Source: an uncultured Clostridia bacterium
GTDB lineage: Bacteria > Bacillota > Clostridia > Christensenellales > CAG-917
Assembly: GCA_944363035.1 (NCBI GenBank)
Contig: CALVTS010000008.1
Coordinates: forward strand, 1 to 64,000
Length of the DNA: 64,000 nucleotides
Direction of reading: 5' to 3'
The notes below the pieces were generated by a model, which made no database searches, was not told where the DNA came from, and worked only from the letters and a program-made list of their open reading frames with translations. This document shows positions 21,532 to 29,263 of this stretch, one piece after another. The position numbers and the translations under genes were made by a program. Every line of letters begins with the position of its first letter. Positions within the stretch are counted from its first letter, which is position 1.

Positions 21532-22650
21532 ATGTCACACATCAACGTAGTCATCGCCGCAGGCGGATCGGGCTTGCGGTACGGGAAAGAAAACAAGCTC
21601 TTGGAGCCCTGCGGCTCCTCATGCGTGCTGGTAGAAGCCGTAAAACCCTTCCTCGCCTTCCCCGAGGTGAAGCGGGTCATCATCGCGGTGGATACGGATT
21701 CCGCAGACGAATTTCTGGACAGTCTCGCCGCCGCCCGCCTGGACGAGGACAGGCGCATCACGCTGACCAGAGGGGGCGCGAGCCGCACCAAGACCGTGAG
21801 GTTCGGGTTGCAGGCGCTGGACGAGGAGTGCGACATCGTGCTCATACACGACGGAGCGAGACCCTTTGTCTCGCACGCGCTGATAGAACGCGTGATAGCG
21901 GGCGCGAAAAAGGACGGGGCGTGCATCCCCGCGATCCCCTTCACCGACAACATACTGCGCGTGAAAGACGGCGTCGCCGAGCCCTCCGACCGCACCGACT
22001 ATCGCAGAGTGCAGACTCCCGCGGGCTTCGCGCGCGAGCGCGTCGAGCACGCCTATTCCCTCTGCGACGAGGACTGCCTGGACGATTTCACGGTGGTGCA
22101 CCGCTACGCTCCCGGCAACGTGACCGTGACGGAGGGCGACCCAAAAAACATCAAGATCACCGTCAAGGAGGACCTTGTCACCTCTCTTGCGGGATTCGGC
22201 TACGACGTGCATAGGCTCACGGAGGGCAAGGGCATAAAGCTCCTGGGCGAGCGTATCCCCTGCCCCTATTCCTTCGTCGCGCACTCGGACGGCGATGTCG
22301 CCGTACACGCGCTGATGGACGCCATACTCTCCGCGCTCGGGGAAAAGGACATCGGACATCTTTATCCCGTGGACGACCCCAAATACGACGGTGCGGACAG
22401 CATGAAGCTCCTCAAGGGCGTGCTGAACATCATGCACGCGAAAGGACGCTCCGCCGCGAACCTCTCGGTGTGCATCATCGCCGAAAAGCCGATCATCGCC
22501 CCTCACATCGACAGGATGCGCGCCCGTATGGCGCAAGCGCTCTCCCTCACCGCGGACAAGATAGGCATCACCGCCACCACCAACGAAAAAGTGGGAGATA
22601 TCGGCAAAGGAGAAGCCATCGCTGCCTGCGCATACATACTCCTGAAATGA
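21532..22650 (+). CDS. ispDF: Fused IspD-IspF (two steps of the MEP isoprenoid pathway)
   Basis: One 372-residue protein joins 2-C-methyl-D-erythritol 4-phosphate cytidylyltransferase (about residues 1-215) to the 2,4-cyclodiphosphate synthase (about 216-372). The IspD half shows AAGGSGLRYGKENKLLE, the IHDGARPFV motif and KITVKEDL. The IspF half starts GFGYDVHRL with the metal-binding Asp/His pair, then AHSDGDVAVHALMDAIL, and ends GITATTNEKVGDIGKGEAIA. IspF usually follows IspD as a separate gene; fusions are known in several phyla. IspE, the intervening enzyme, is not in the window. A repeat-rich desert follows directly. Confidence 0.95.
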   Translation: MSHINVVIAAGGSGLRYGKENKLLEPCGSSCVLVEAVKPFLAFPEVKRVIIAVDTDSADEFLDSLAAARLDEDRRITLTRGGASRTKTVRFGLQALDEECDIVLIHDGARPFVSHALIERVIAGAKKDGACIPAIPFTDNILRVKDGVAEPSDRTDYRRVQTPAGFARERVEHAYSLCDEDCLDDFTVVHRYAPGNVTVTEGDPKNIKITVKEDLVTSLAGFGYDVHRLTEGKGIKLLGERIPCPYSFVAHSDGDVAVHALMDAILSALGEKDIGHLYPVDDPKYDGADSMKLLKGVLNIMHAKGRSAANLSVCIIAEKPIIAPHIDRMRARMAQALSLTADKIGITATTNEKVGDIGKGEAIAACAYILLK

Positions 22651-22689
22651 CCCCGCCCCATACGGACGGGAAGGATGGTTTGAAAATCT

Positions 22690-23733
22690 TTCTCCCGACA
22701 AAACGAGCTCGGGTTCGTAGCGCGGTTGCGTCTGCAATTAAGTGTGCGTGGGATCCAAATATACCCCGAACAAGTGTGCGGGGCGTCCTCGAACACGACG
22801 TGCACTCTTTCGGAGTGTATTTGAACTCCCACGAACACTTATTCGGAGTGGAGCCGCCTAGCCAAACTTGCACAGGGCGTAGCCCTCTTGCAAGTCGGCG
22901 GCGACGAAGTGAGTGCCGAGGGCGAGACGCAAAGTGCGCCGGCAATGCGCCATTCTCTTCGCGAAGCGGGCGCATTGCAAGCGGCATAACATGGCGGCGC
23001 CGCAGAGGCGCCGTCCTCGGTAGCCCTCATGCCCGAGCGCCGAAGGTTTCCCCCAAAATGGTGGGTCCCCTTTTAAGGGGGAACGAGCGGGGTCCCCGCC
23101 GAAAGTATTTTCGGTGGGGTAAATTGGGGGGAAACCCGCAGGAAGGGGGCAACAATACTTCCCTGTCACGGGACGTAACCCCCCCCAAATTAAATAAGAT
23201 TGAACCCCACGCACACTTATTCGTCGTGTTCAAGCACGCTCTAAATAAGTTCACGTCGTATTCAGGCTGGTTAAATGGGGTATACGTTACCGCAACATGG
23301 TAATATTGTACCCCCTCCTCCCCTTCGGGACTCCTCCCCCACTCGGGATAGAGGACTGACCTCCTAAAATGCGGTACTTACTTTTTCATAAAGGCGCAAA
23401 CCGCGCCTTTATGAAAACACCTCTTGAAAAAAGTTTGAATCTCGCACTCACATAATCAAGCGGATACCAGTATAGACTGAACGTCGCTCGCGGGGCGAGG
23501 AGGGCGACTCGACGCGCACCGAGCCCGTGTCTACTTAATTTTTCGTCTAGCTTGCGAGATCGCAGATACGCGCCGCGGCGTTCAAGAGGCGGCACGCCGC
23601 CTGTGAACGCTTGGCTGAGCGGCGCGTGAAACCGTCTTCGAATGAGTTTTCATCGTGCTCAGACACAGTTATTCGCGAAATAGCGCGGGATAGAGACGGA
23701 AACTGCGACCTATCCTGCACTAAGGCAAACACG
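22690..23733. repeat. Non-coding repeat-rich region 1
   Basis: About one kilobase between ispDF and rpsI lacks a credible gene. It contains degenerate units of the type AATAAGTTCACG/TTCAAGCACGCT (for example 22740-22850 and 23200-23270), a hairpin GTCCCCGCCGAAAG/TTTTCGGTGGGG near 23090-23120, GC-rich inverted repeats, and a block shared with 34.5 kb. A stem GCGTTC..AGGCGG/CCGCCT..GAACGC at 23577-23610 recurs at 34358. Short open frames here share peptides with frames at 34.6 kb only because the DNA is repeated. Confidence 0.75.
23271..23562. repeat. Repeat module, copy 1 (pair of 34546-34842)
   Basis: This stretch matches 34546-34842 almost base for base over about 250 bases. Shared pieces include GTACCCCCTCCTCCCCTTCG, the hairpin CATAAAGGCGC/GCGCCTTTATG, AATCAAGCGGATACCAGTAT, and CGAGCCCGTGTCTACTTAAT. 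Substitutions between the copies change the encoded residues in every frame examined, so it does not look like coding DNA. Confidence 0.85.
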
Positions 23734-23859
23734 GATGACCGCGATATTTCGATGAAGTGCGCGAAAGCGCCCCTGTCGAGAGGCGGAGCTTACTAAATCG
23801 TAAGTGAGCATCTACGGCAGGGGCGCTGACAAAGCAATTCGCGAAATAGCGCGGTCATC
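23734..23859 (-). repeat. Nested hairpin at the 3' end of rpsI (element H1)
   Basis: Outer arms of 18 bases (23734-23751 and 23842-23859) pair with one mismatch and reach into the rpsI stop codon. A 10-base perfect stem AGCGCCCCTG/CAGGGGCGCT (23766-23775 and 23818-23827) lies inside, and CTTAC/GTAAG caps it. The inner part resembles element H2 next to nrdG, whereas the outer arms do not. It may be an RNA structure in the 3' untranslated region or a small mobile element. Confidence 0.7.
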
Positions 23860-24271
23860 TCTTGGAGAATTGAGGAGCCTTGCGCGCCTTGTGCAACCCA
23901 TACTTCTTGCGTTCTTTCTGTCTGGGGTCGCGCTTCAAGTAGCCTGCCTTTTTGAGGGTGGAGCGATAGGCTTCCCTGTCGCAGACGCAGAGCGCGCGGG
24001 CGATGCCGTGACGGATGGCGCCTGCCTGACCGGTCATGCCGCCGCCGTGGACGTTGACGATGACGTCGAATTTGTCGGTGGCGGAGACAGCCTCCAGGGG
24101 CTGATTGACGATGAGACGCATGGTGTCGAGGGGGAAGTAATCCTCAAACGCGCGCTTGTTGATGGTGATATTGCCCTCGCCGGGGACGAGACGGACGCGC
24201 GCGATGGCGGTCTTTCTTCTGCCGGTGCCGAGATACTGAACTTTCTTTTTGACGGTTTTCTTAGTTGCCAT
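23855..24271 (-). CDS. rpsI: 30S ribosomal protein S9
   Basis: S9 (138 residues) contacts the P-site tRNA through its C-terminal tail. The sequence shows [19 protein letters not shown], the [19 protein letters not shown] segment, and the conserved end [13 protein letters not shown] two codons upstream (24277) is possible, but ATG 24271 has AAGGTGAGGTG at a better distance. It lies 14 bases after rplM, the standard pair. Its stop codon is inside the right arm of a large hairpin. Confidence 0.97.
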   Translation of the reverse strand: MATKKTVKKKVQYLGTGRRKTAIARVRLVPGEGNITINKRAFEDYFPLDTMRLIVNQPLEAVSATDKFDVIVNVHGGGMTGQAGAIRHGIARALCVCDREAYRSTLKKAGYLKRDPRQKERKKYGLHKARKAPQFSKR

Positions 24272-24285
24272 ATTCACACCTCACC

Positions 24286-24750
24286 TTACTTCAGTTCCAA
24301 TGCGACGGGGCATTGCGCCTGATGATTGTGCTCGGCTCCCGCATAGACGCGGAGCTTCTTGAGCATATTTCTGCCGAGGGAATTCTTGGGGAGCATACCC
24401 TTGACAGCCTTGTACACGGCGAACTCGGGCTTCTCGTTCATGAGCTTCTTGTACTGCACTTCCTTGAGACCGCCGATGTAGCCGGTGTGATAACGATAAT
24501 ATTTTTGTTCGAGCTTCTTGCCGGTGAGGACCACCTTGTCGCAATTGATGACGATGACATGGTCGCCGCAGTCGACGTGGGGGGTGTATTCGGGCTTGTT
24601 TTTCCCTTTCAGGATCGCCGCCACCTGAGAAGCGAGACGTCCGAGCACCATATCGGTGGCGTCGACGACGTACCACTTGCTCTCCACTTCGCCGGGTTTC
24701 GCCATGTAAGACTTATTGTTATTTGCCATTACGGACAAATCCTTAGCCAT
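24286..24750 (-). CDS. rplM: 50S ribosomal protein L13
   Basis: L13 (154 residues from the chosen start) is an early-assembling 50S protein. Family segments are [20 protein letters not shown], the [15 protein letters not shown] stretch, and the [18 protein letters not shown] stretch. Several ATGs are in frame; 24750 is chosen because a perfect GGAGGT lies five bases before it. This leaves an N-terminal extension of about 20 residues ahead of the conserved KWYVVDA. It is the first gene of the rplM-rpsI operon, behind a consensus promoter. Confidence 0.95.
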   Translation of the reverse strand: MAKDLSVMANNNKSYMAKPGEVESKWYVVDATDMVLGRLASQVAAILKGKNKPEYTPHVDCGDHVIVINCDKVVLTGKKLEQKYYRYHTGYIGGLKEVQYKKLMNEKPEFAVYKAVKGMLPKNSLGRNMLKKLRVYAGAEHNHQAQCPVALELK

Positions 24751-24860
24751 ACAGACCTCCAAAATTTTCATGAGTGATTCATCTATGCAGACTGCGGAGC
24801 GAGGGGCTAGTTCGCACCCGCAACGATATTACATCCACGCCTGCGTGCAGACGCTTAAAT

Positions 24861-24889
24861 ATAATAGTAAAGAAAGTGACCTCTGTCAA
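24861..24889 (-). promoter_or_regulatory. Sigma-A promoter of rplM-rpsI
   Basis: On the minus strand TTGACA (24889-24884), a 17-base spacer and TATTAT (24866-24861) stand about 110 bases before the rplM start. Confidence 0.85.
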
Positions 24890-24987
24890 GCGTTTTTCGT
24901 GCCCCGAAAAAATTCCGCTCCCTCCCCTCTTTCGACCGCAATATGTGGGAATACGGCGGGAGAGGAGCCCGTCTTTTGCCGAAAAAG

Positions 24988-25021
24988 GAAAAGAAACGCC
25001 GAGCGGCGGGCTCAGCGTTTC
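24988..25021 (-). terminator. Terminator after the PI-PLC-like lipoprotein gene
   Basis: The minus strand reads GAAACGCTGAGC, a short loop, GCTCGGCGTTTC, then TTTTCCTTTTT. The stem occupies 24993-25004 and 25010-25021, and the U tract follows towards lower coordinates. Confidence 0.8.
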
Positions 25022-25049
25022 ATACCGTCGTCGGACGTCGAGGGCGCGC

Positions 25050-26129
25050 TCACGCCTCTTTGAGCGCTTCGTCTCTGCCGTCCAAGTCCACGGGCGGCAG
25101 AGAATATCTCTCCTGCAAGAGTTTGAGATAGGTGTCGGGGTCCTTCACCACTCCCTTGTGGACATTGAGTTCCAACACCTTGCCGCATTGGACATAATCG
25201 TAGGTGGCGAAGTCGATGGACGCGCCCGCGCACACTTTCAGCGCGTGCTCGTCTGAGGCGATCTTTTCCATGAGTTCGAGGAAGTACTCTCTGTCATACT
25301 TCATGAATTGGAACGGGGTCACATCCCCGACAATGCCGCCCGCACCCCTTTGGAGGGAGAGACGGATGCGCTCGTTTTCATCCGCGTTTTTGAGGCAGTC
25401 CCACATATAGTCGTAGCACGCCTCTCCTTTTTCGAGCGCACCGGAGTTATATTCGCCGTTGTACGTCCTGGGGAAGATGCAGGTGGTGTTCACATAATCG
25501 CACCAGCTCTCGTCGCATCTCACCGCGTAGCGCTTGCCGCTGGCGCGGATCTCCCCCATGGTCATCTCGTTGATGTTGTAGGAGTCGTCCATGAAATACT
25601 TCTCGGGCTCGAGGATCTCGAAGGTCTCCTTCACCACCTCCGCTTTGGCGCGGGAATAGGGATTGCTGTCATACAGCTTCACCCACATTGTGATGAACTC
25701 GCCCTCGTGTTCGGCGGTGAAACGCGCCATGTCCGCGAACACCTCTTCGAGGGGGATGCCGTAGCCCGTGCCGTGGGAACAGACTATCTTCCCCGTCCGC
25801 TCATCCGTGGTCATCCTGAGGTCGAAGGAACGCACGCCGTACATGAGCTGGTCGTAAATGGTGCCCTGCTGGCAGTTGAGCACCTCCTGCGGGAAGCGCC
25901 CTTTGAGCGCCCAAACGTCGATGCACCCCGAATTGTGCGTGAGGGGCAGAGAGAGGTCACGGTACATCACGTCGTCGGGGATCCAGCTCATCCAATCCGC
26001 ATAGGGATCGGGCAGGGCTCCGCCGTCATCGCCGTTGTCGTTGCAGGCGACAAAACCGAAAAGGGCGACGGAACATATCATCACAAGACACAATAAAAAC
26101 AAAGCTTTGCGTGAAAAACGGGAAAACAT
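25050..26129 (-). CDS. Lipoprotein with PI-specific phospholipase C X-type fold
   Basis: This 359-residue protein has a signal peptide and lipobox ending FGFVAC (Cys about 29), so it is probably anchored on the outer face of the membrane. The mature part resembles bacterial PI-PLC X domains: THNSGCIDVW (first catalytic His), then QQGTIYDQLMYGVRSFDLRM and VCSHGTG (second His). Such enzymes cleave phosphatidylinositol or GPI anchors; the substrate here is unknown. ATG 26129 follows AAGGAGGGAGGAT. It has its own terminator, and no neighbour explains its role. Confidence 0.78.
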   Translation of the reverse strand: MFSRFSRKALFLLCLVMICSVALFGFVACNDNGDDGGALPDPYADWMSWIPDDVMYRDLSLPLTHNSGCIDVWALKGRFPQEVLNCQQGTIYDQLMYGVRSFDLRMTTDERTGKIVCSHGTGYGIPLEEVFADMARFTAEHEGEFITMWVKLYDSNPYSRAKAEVVKETFEILEPEKYFMDDSYNINEMTMGEIRASGKRYAVRCDESWCDYVNTTCIFPRTYNGEYNSGALEKGEACYDYMWDCLKNADENERIRLSLQRGAGGIVGDVTPFQFMKYDREYFLELMEKIASDEHALKVCAGASIDFATYDYVQCGKVLELNVHKGVVKDPDTYLKLLQERYSLPPVDLDGRDEALKEA

Positions 26130-26254
26130 ATCCTCCCTCCTTATCATGCGTACATTTTATCATGTCCCCACACAAAATCAACCCCGCGACCCCTTCTTTC
26201 AGAGGATTTTGAGCCAAGGCGCGGCATGACGCACCATACCGGACCGGAATACTA

Positions 26255-26290
26255 AAACGGGAGCCGTCCGAAAGGGGACGTCTCCCGTTT
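26255..26290 (-). terminator. Terminator after the GH31 gene
   Basis: A 15-base stem AAACGGGAG.CGTCC/GGACG.CTCCCGTTT with a six-base loop lies 15 bases after the GH31 stop and ends in TTTTAG on the minus strand. Confidence 0.7.
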
Positions 26291-26304
26291 GCAGTCATTT
26301 GCTT

Positions 26305-28443
26305 TCAGCCGTTCTTGCTGTTCGCGGGGACGGCGGTCGCAAGTATCTCCGTCTCCCGACAAGGCACCGTCACGGAATTTTCCGTCGCCGAGACATATCC
26401 CGACACCGTGAATCTCGCGCGCTTCAAATTTGCAAACACGACTTTTATCGTTTCGGTTTTGCAGTCTGAACTCGGTTTTATGACAAAACGCGTGGTGTTA
26501 CCGTTGGTCTCCGTCGCAAAGGAGACGCTGCCCGTTTCGTCATACATCGTGTATTCTCCCCTGCCCTTATACACCCTGACTTCCAGGGCGTCGAAGCTCT
26601 GCGAGTTGCCCTCTCTTTCGGCGAGCATGGGGATGATGGCTCCCTCTTTCGCAAAGACGGGGATGCGGTCGGCGGGAGTTTCGTAGCGCATGAGACGCTC
26701 CCCTTCGAACTCCTCTCCCGTGAAGAAGTCCGTCCACCTCCCTTCGGGGAGCCAGACCACGGTGCGCGCGAGTCCGTCCCTCTTCGCCTTGCTCGTTACG
26801 GGTGCGACTATGAGCTCGGACCCGAAGGTATATTCATTCTTCACTTCGCGGGCGCAGGGGCTGTCCCAGCCGTAGTACATGGGCGCGCAGAGAGGCGCTC
26901 CGTCGCGGGCGGTGAGGACGTTGGCCGTGTAGAGATAGGGCAACAGCCTGTGGCGGAGCCTGAGGAACTCGGCGGCTATCCTTTCCGCCTCTTCGCCGTA
27001 GAGCCAGGGCTCTTTGGAGATGCCGTTTTTGGTGGAATGCAGACGCTCGATGGGGGAAAACACCCCGAATTGCAACCATCTGACATAGAGCTCGGGGTCT
27101 CCCTTGCCGAACATATGTCCGCCTATGTCGTGCGACCACCAGGTGTAACCGATATTCGCGGCGAGCGCGGTGAACCACGGTTGGAGTTTCAGGCTTTTCC
27201 AGCAGACCACGGTGTCCCCAGAGAACCCGATGGGATAGCGGTGGGATCCCGGACCCGCATAGCGCGAGAGGATGATCCCCCGCTTGCCGCCGCGGCAGAT
27301 GTCGAGGGTATGATAGTGGTTGAGGAGCCACAGCGGATCCAATCCTTTCATCTTGGACTTGGTGCCCTGCTGCCAGTCTATCCACCAGAAATCCACCCCC
27401 TCCTCTTCGTAGGGATGGTGGAGTATCTCGAAGTAGGCTTTGCGGAATCTCTCGTCCGTGAGGTCGAACTCCACCGTCTTTTTGCTTGCGGGATCTATGC
27501 CGCAGGCGCGCGCCATCTCGGGATACTGCTCCTCATGATATCTCACCCCGTCGCGGGGATGCAGATTCATCGTGACGGCTAGCCCTCGGGCTTTGAGCTC
27601 CTCAAAGAATTTCCTGTGATCGGGGAAGAGCTTGCGGTTGAAAGTATACCCCGTCCACCCCGCGCACTGCGTGGGATTGTGGGGTTTGAACTCCTTCGGG
27701 ACGTCGTCCACGATGTGCCAATCCATGTCGATGGTCGCCACCGTGAAAGGCATATCCCTCTTTTTGAACTCGTCCATGAGGGCGAGATACTCCTCCTGCG
27801 TATAGGCGTGATAGCGCGACCACCAGTTGCCGAGCGCGTACTTGGGCAAAAGAGGGGTATGCCCCGTGAGAGAGTAATACTCTTTCAGTCCGCCCGCGTA
27901 GTCCTTGCCGAACGCGAAGACGTATTTGTCCGCGATCCCCTTTTTCCTCGGCGCGACGGAACCGTCCGGGAGGAGTACGAACGCGCGGGAGTCGTCAAGC
28001 TCGGCGACCCCGTTTGAGGACATCACTCCCCCTCTCACGTTCGCGAAAAAGAAGATGTCTTTCCCCCGCCCGCTCTTGGGCTTCCTCACCACGCCGAAGG
28101 TGCCGTCAAGCGTCCTCGCCGTACCTCCGAGGTTGGTGCGCGGGGAGGCTTTCACCCTCTTGCCGTCGGCGGTCACGACCGCTACGGACGCGGTGCGCTT
28201 GTCCACCTCGAAACACACTTGTTTTGTCGTTATCGTGATCTTATCATCGCTTTCCGACACGGTAAACTCGGGTTTTGCGAAAGAACGGTCCACGACAGTC
28301 TGTGTGGGCTCGTCCGTGAACACGCCGTCAGAGCTCCTTTCCACCCTGAGTATCCTTTCGGACAAAACCGAAAGACGGAGGTCGCCCGTCTTCACCACGA
28401 ACTCCTCCGCCGTACGCGATCTGCCCTCATTTGCGAGCGACAT
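26305..28443 (-). CDS. Glycoside hydrolase family 31 (alpha-glucosidase-like)
   Basis: The 712-residue protein has the GH31 architecture: an N-terminal beta-sandwich, a (beta/alpha)8 barrel and C-terminal beta domains. The nucleophile aspartate is in WWIDWQQG (near residue 355), and the acid/base aspartate is in IGFSGDTVV (near 410). TWWSHDIGGHM and ERLHSTKNG are typical substrate-pocket segments. No signal peptide is seen, so it probably acts on imported oligosaccharides such as alpha-glucosides or alpha-xylosides. It starts 30 bases after the XRE-cupin gene behind AAAGGAGGAG, so the two probably form one transcript. Confidence 0.9.
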   Translation of the reverse strand: MSLANEGRSRTAEEFVVKTGDLRLSVLSERILRVERSSDGVFTDEPTQTVVDRSFAKPEFTVSESDDKITITTKQVCFEVDKRTASVAVVTADGKRVKASPRTNLGGTARTLDGTFGVVRKPKSGRGKDIFFFANVRGGVMSSNGVAELDDSRAFVLLPDGSVAPRKKGIADKYVFAFGKDYAGGLKEYYSLTGHTPLLPKYALGNWWSRYHAYTQEEYLALMDEFKKRDMPFTVATIDMDWHIVDDVPKEFKPHNPTQCAGWTGYTFNRKLFPDHRKFFEELKARGLAVTMNLHPRDGVRYHEEQYPEMARACGIDPASKKTVEFDLTDERFRKAYFEILHHPYEEEGVDFWWIDWQQGTKSKMKGLDPLWLLNHYHTLDICRGGKRGIILSRYAGPGSHRYPIGFSGDTVVCWKSLKLQPWFTALAANIGYTWWSHDIGGHMFGKGDPELYVRWLQFGVFSPIERLHSTKNGISKEPWLYGEEAERIAAEFLRLRHRLLPYLYTANVLTARDGAPLCAPMYYGWDSPCAREVKNEYTFGSELIVAPVTSKAKRDGLARTVVWLPEGRWTDFFTGEEFEGERLMRYETPADRIPVFAKEGAIIPMLAEREGNSQSFDALEVRVYKGRGEYTMYDETGSVSFATETNGNTTRFVIKPSSDCKTETIKVVFANLKRARFTVSGYVSATENSVTVPCRETEILATAVPANSKNG

Positions 28444-28473
28444 GATCTCCTCCTTTGCGCCCTCGGGGACGCG

Positions 28474-29052
28474 CTATTTTTCCTCCGGTTTCAGCACCAC
28501 CGCGAGGAAGGTGCAGGGCTCGCCGCCCACCGCTATCATGCCGTGAGGCTGGGAGCTGTCGTAATAGATGGTGTCCCCCGCGTCCAGCACGTCGATGTTG
28601 CCGCCCACATTGACCATGAGCCTGCCCGTCAGGATATAGTCCATCTCCTGTCCCTTGTGCGCCGAGAGGGGGATGGGCTTCTCCTCCGCGCCCTTGACGT
28701 AGGGAGCGGTGACGAAAAAGGGCTCCGCCGTCCTGCCGCGGAAGTTCTGCGCCAGGTGCTGGTAGCTGAAAGAATGCCTGCGTTCGGTGAGCACGCCCTG
28801 TCCCGCGCGCACTATGCTGTACGAAGAGAGGGTGGGCGTGTGTCCCGTGAGCAAAGCCGTGACGTCCACGCCGCACTTGCCCGCGCAGTTGTAAAGGAAA
28901 GTCACCGAAAAATCCTTTTCGCCGTTTTCGTATGCGAGATAGGTCTTTTCGTCCACTCCCGCCGCCTCCGCCATTTCGGGGACGGAGATCTCCATCATTT
29001 CGCGCAGACCTTTGAGCCTTTCCGCGATCTCTTTGGTGTTGGAACCTGTCAT
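28474..29052 (-). CDS. XRE-family regulator with C-terminal cupin domain
   Basis: The 192-residue protein joins an N-terminal helix-turn-helix of the XRE/Cro type (about residues 8-65, LREMMEISVPEMAEAAGV and YLAYENGEKDFSV) to a cupin barrel (HKGQEMDYILTGRLMVNVG, then LDAGDTIYYDSSQPHGM). Such proteins regulate transcription in response to a small ligand bound in the cupin. ATG 29052 has AGAGGTGAAT upstream; the frame is open 16 codons further. It has a good promoter and is followed by the GH31 gene, so sugar metabolism is the likely target, though this is inference. Confidence 0.88.
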   Translation of the reverse strand: MTGSNTKEIAERLKGLREMMEISVPEMAEAAGVDEKTYLAYENGEKDFSVTFLYNCAGKCGVDVTALLTGHTPTLSSYSIVRAGQGVLTERRHSFSYQHLAQNFRGRTAEPFFVTAPYVKGAEEKPIPLSAHKGQEMDYILTGRLMVNVGGNIDVLDAGDTIYYDSSQPHGMIAVGGEPCTFLAVVLKPEEK

Positions 29053-29119
29053 ATTCACCTCTTCGGGCGGGACGCGTGCGCTCGCGCGCCGTTCGCCCAA
29101 TCAATCTTTATTCCAAGCT

Positions 29120-29148
29120 ATTTTAGCAAATCCGCGCCGTCAAGTCAA
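29120..29148 (-). promoter_or_regulatory. Promoter of the XRE-cupin/GH31 unit
   Basis: On the minus strand TTGACT (29148-29143), a 17-base spacer and TAAAAT (29125-29120) precede the gene by about 65 bases. Confidence 0.75.
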
Positions 29149-29263
29149 TGCCGAAAGTCACTTCCGTCCCTCTCCCCTCTCGGGAGGACCGCACGAAAGC
29201 GCGCTTCTCCCCGACGCGCAAACCCGAGCTTTTTTCATATATTGTCGTGTCGGGAGGAAGGAT

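Noticed and set aside
22470..23303. Plus-strand frame running from ispDF into the repeat desert
   Set aside because: It is out of frame with ispDF, starts inside it, and has composition typical of non-coding repeat DNA.
29053..29263. Possible glmS ribozyme before glmS
   Set aside because: The interval of about 210 bases contains none of the ribozyme core sequence and has a promoter for the divergent gene instead.
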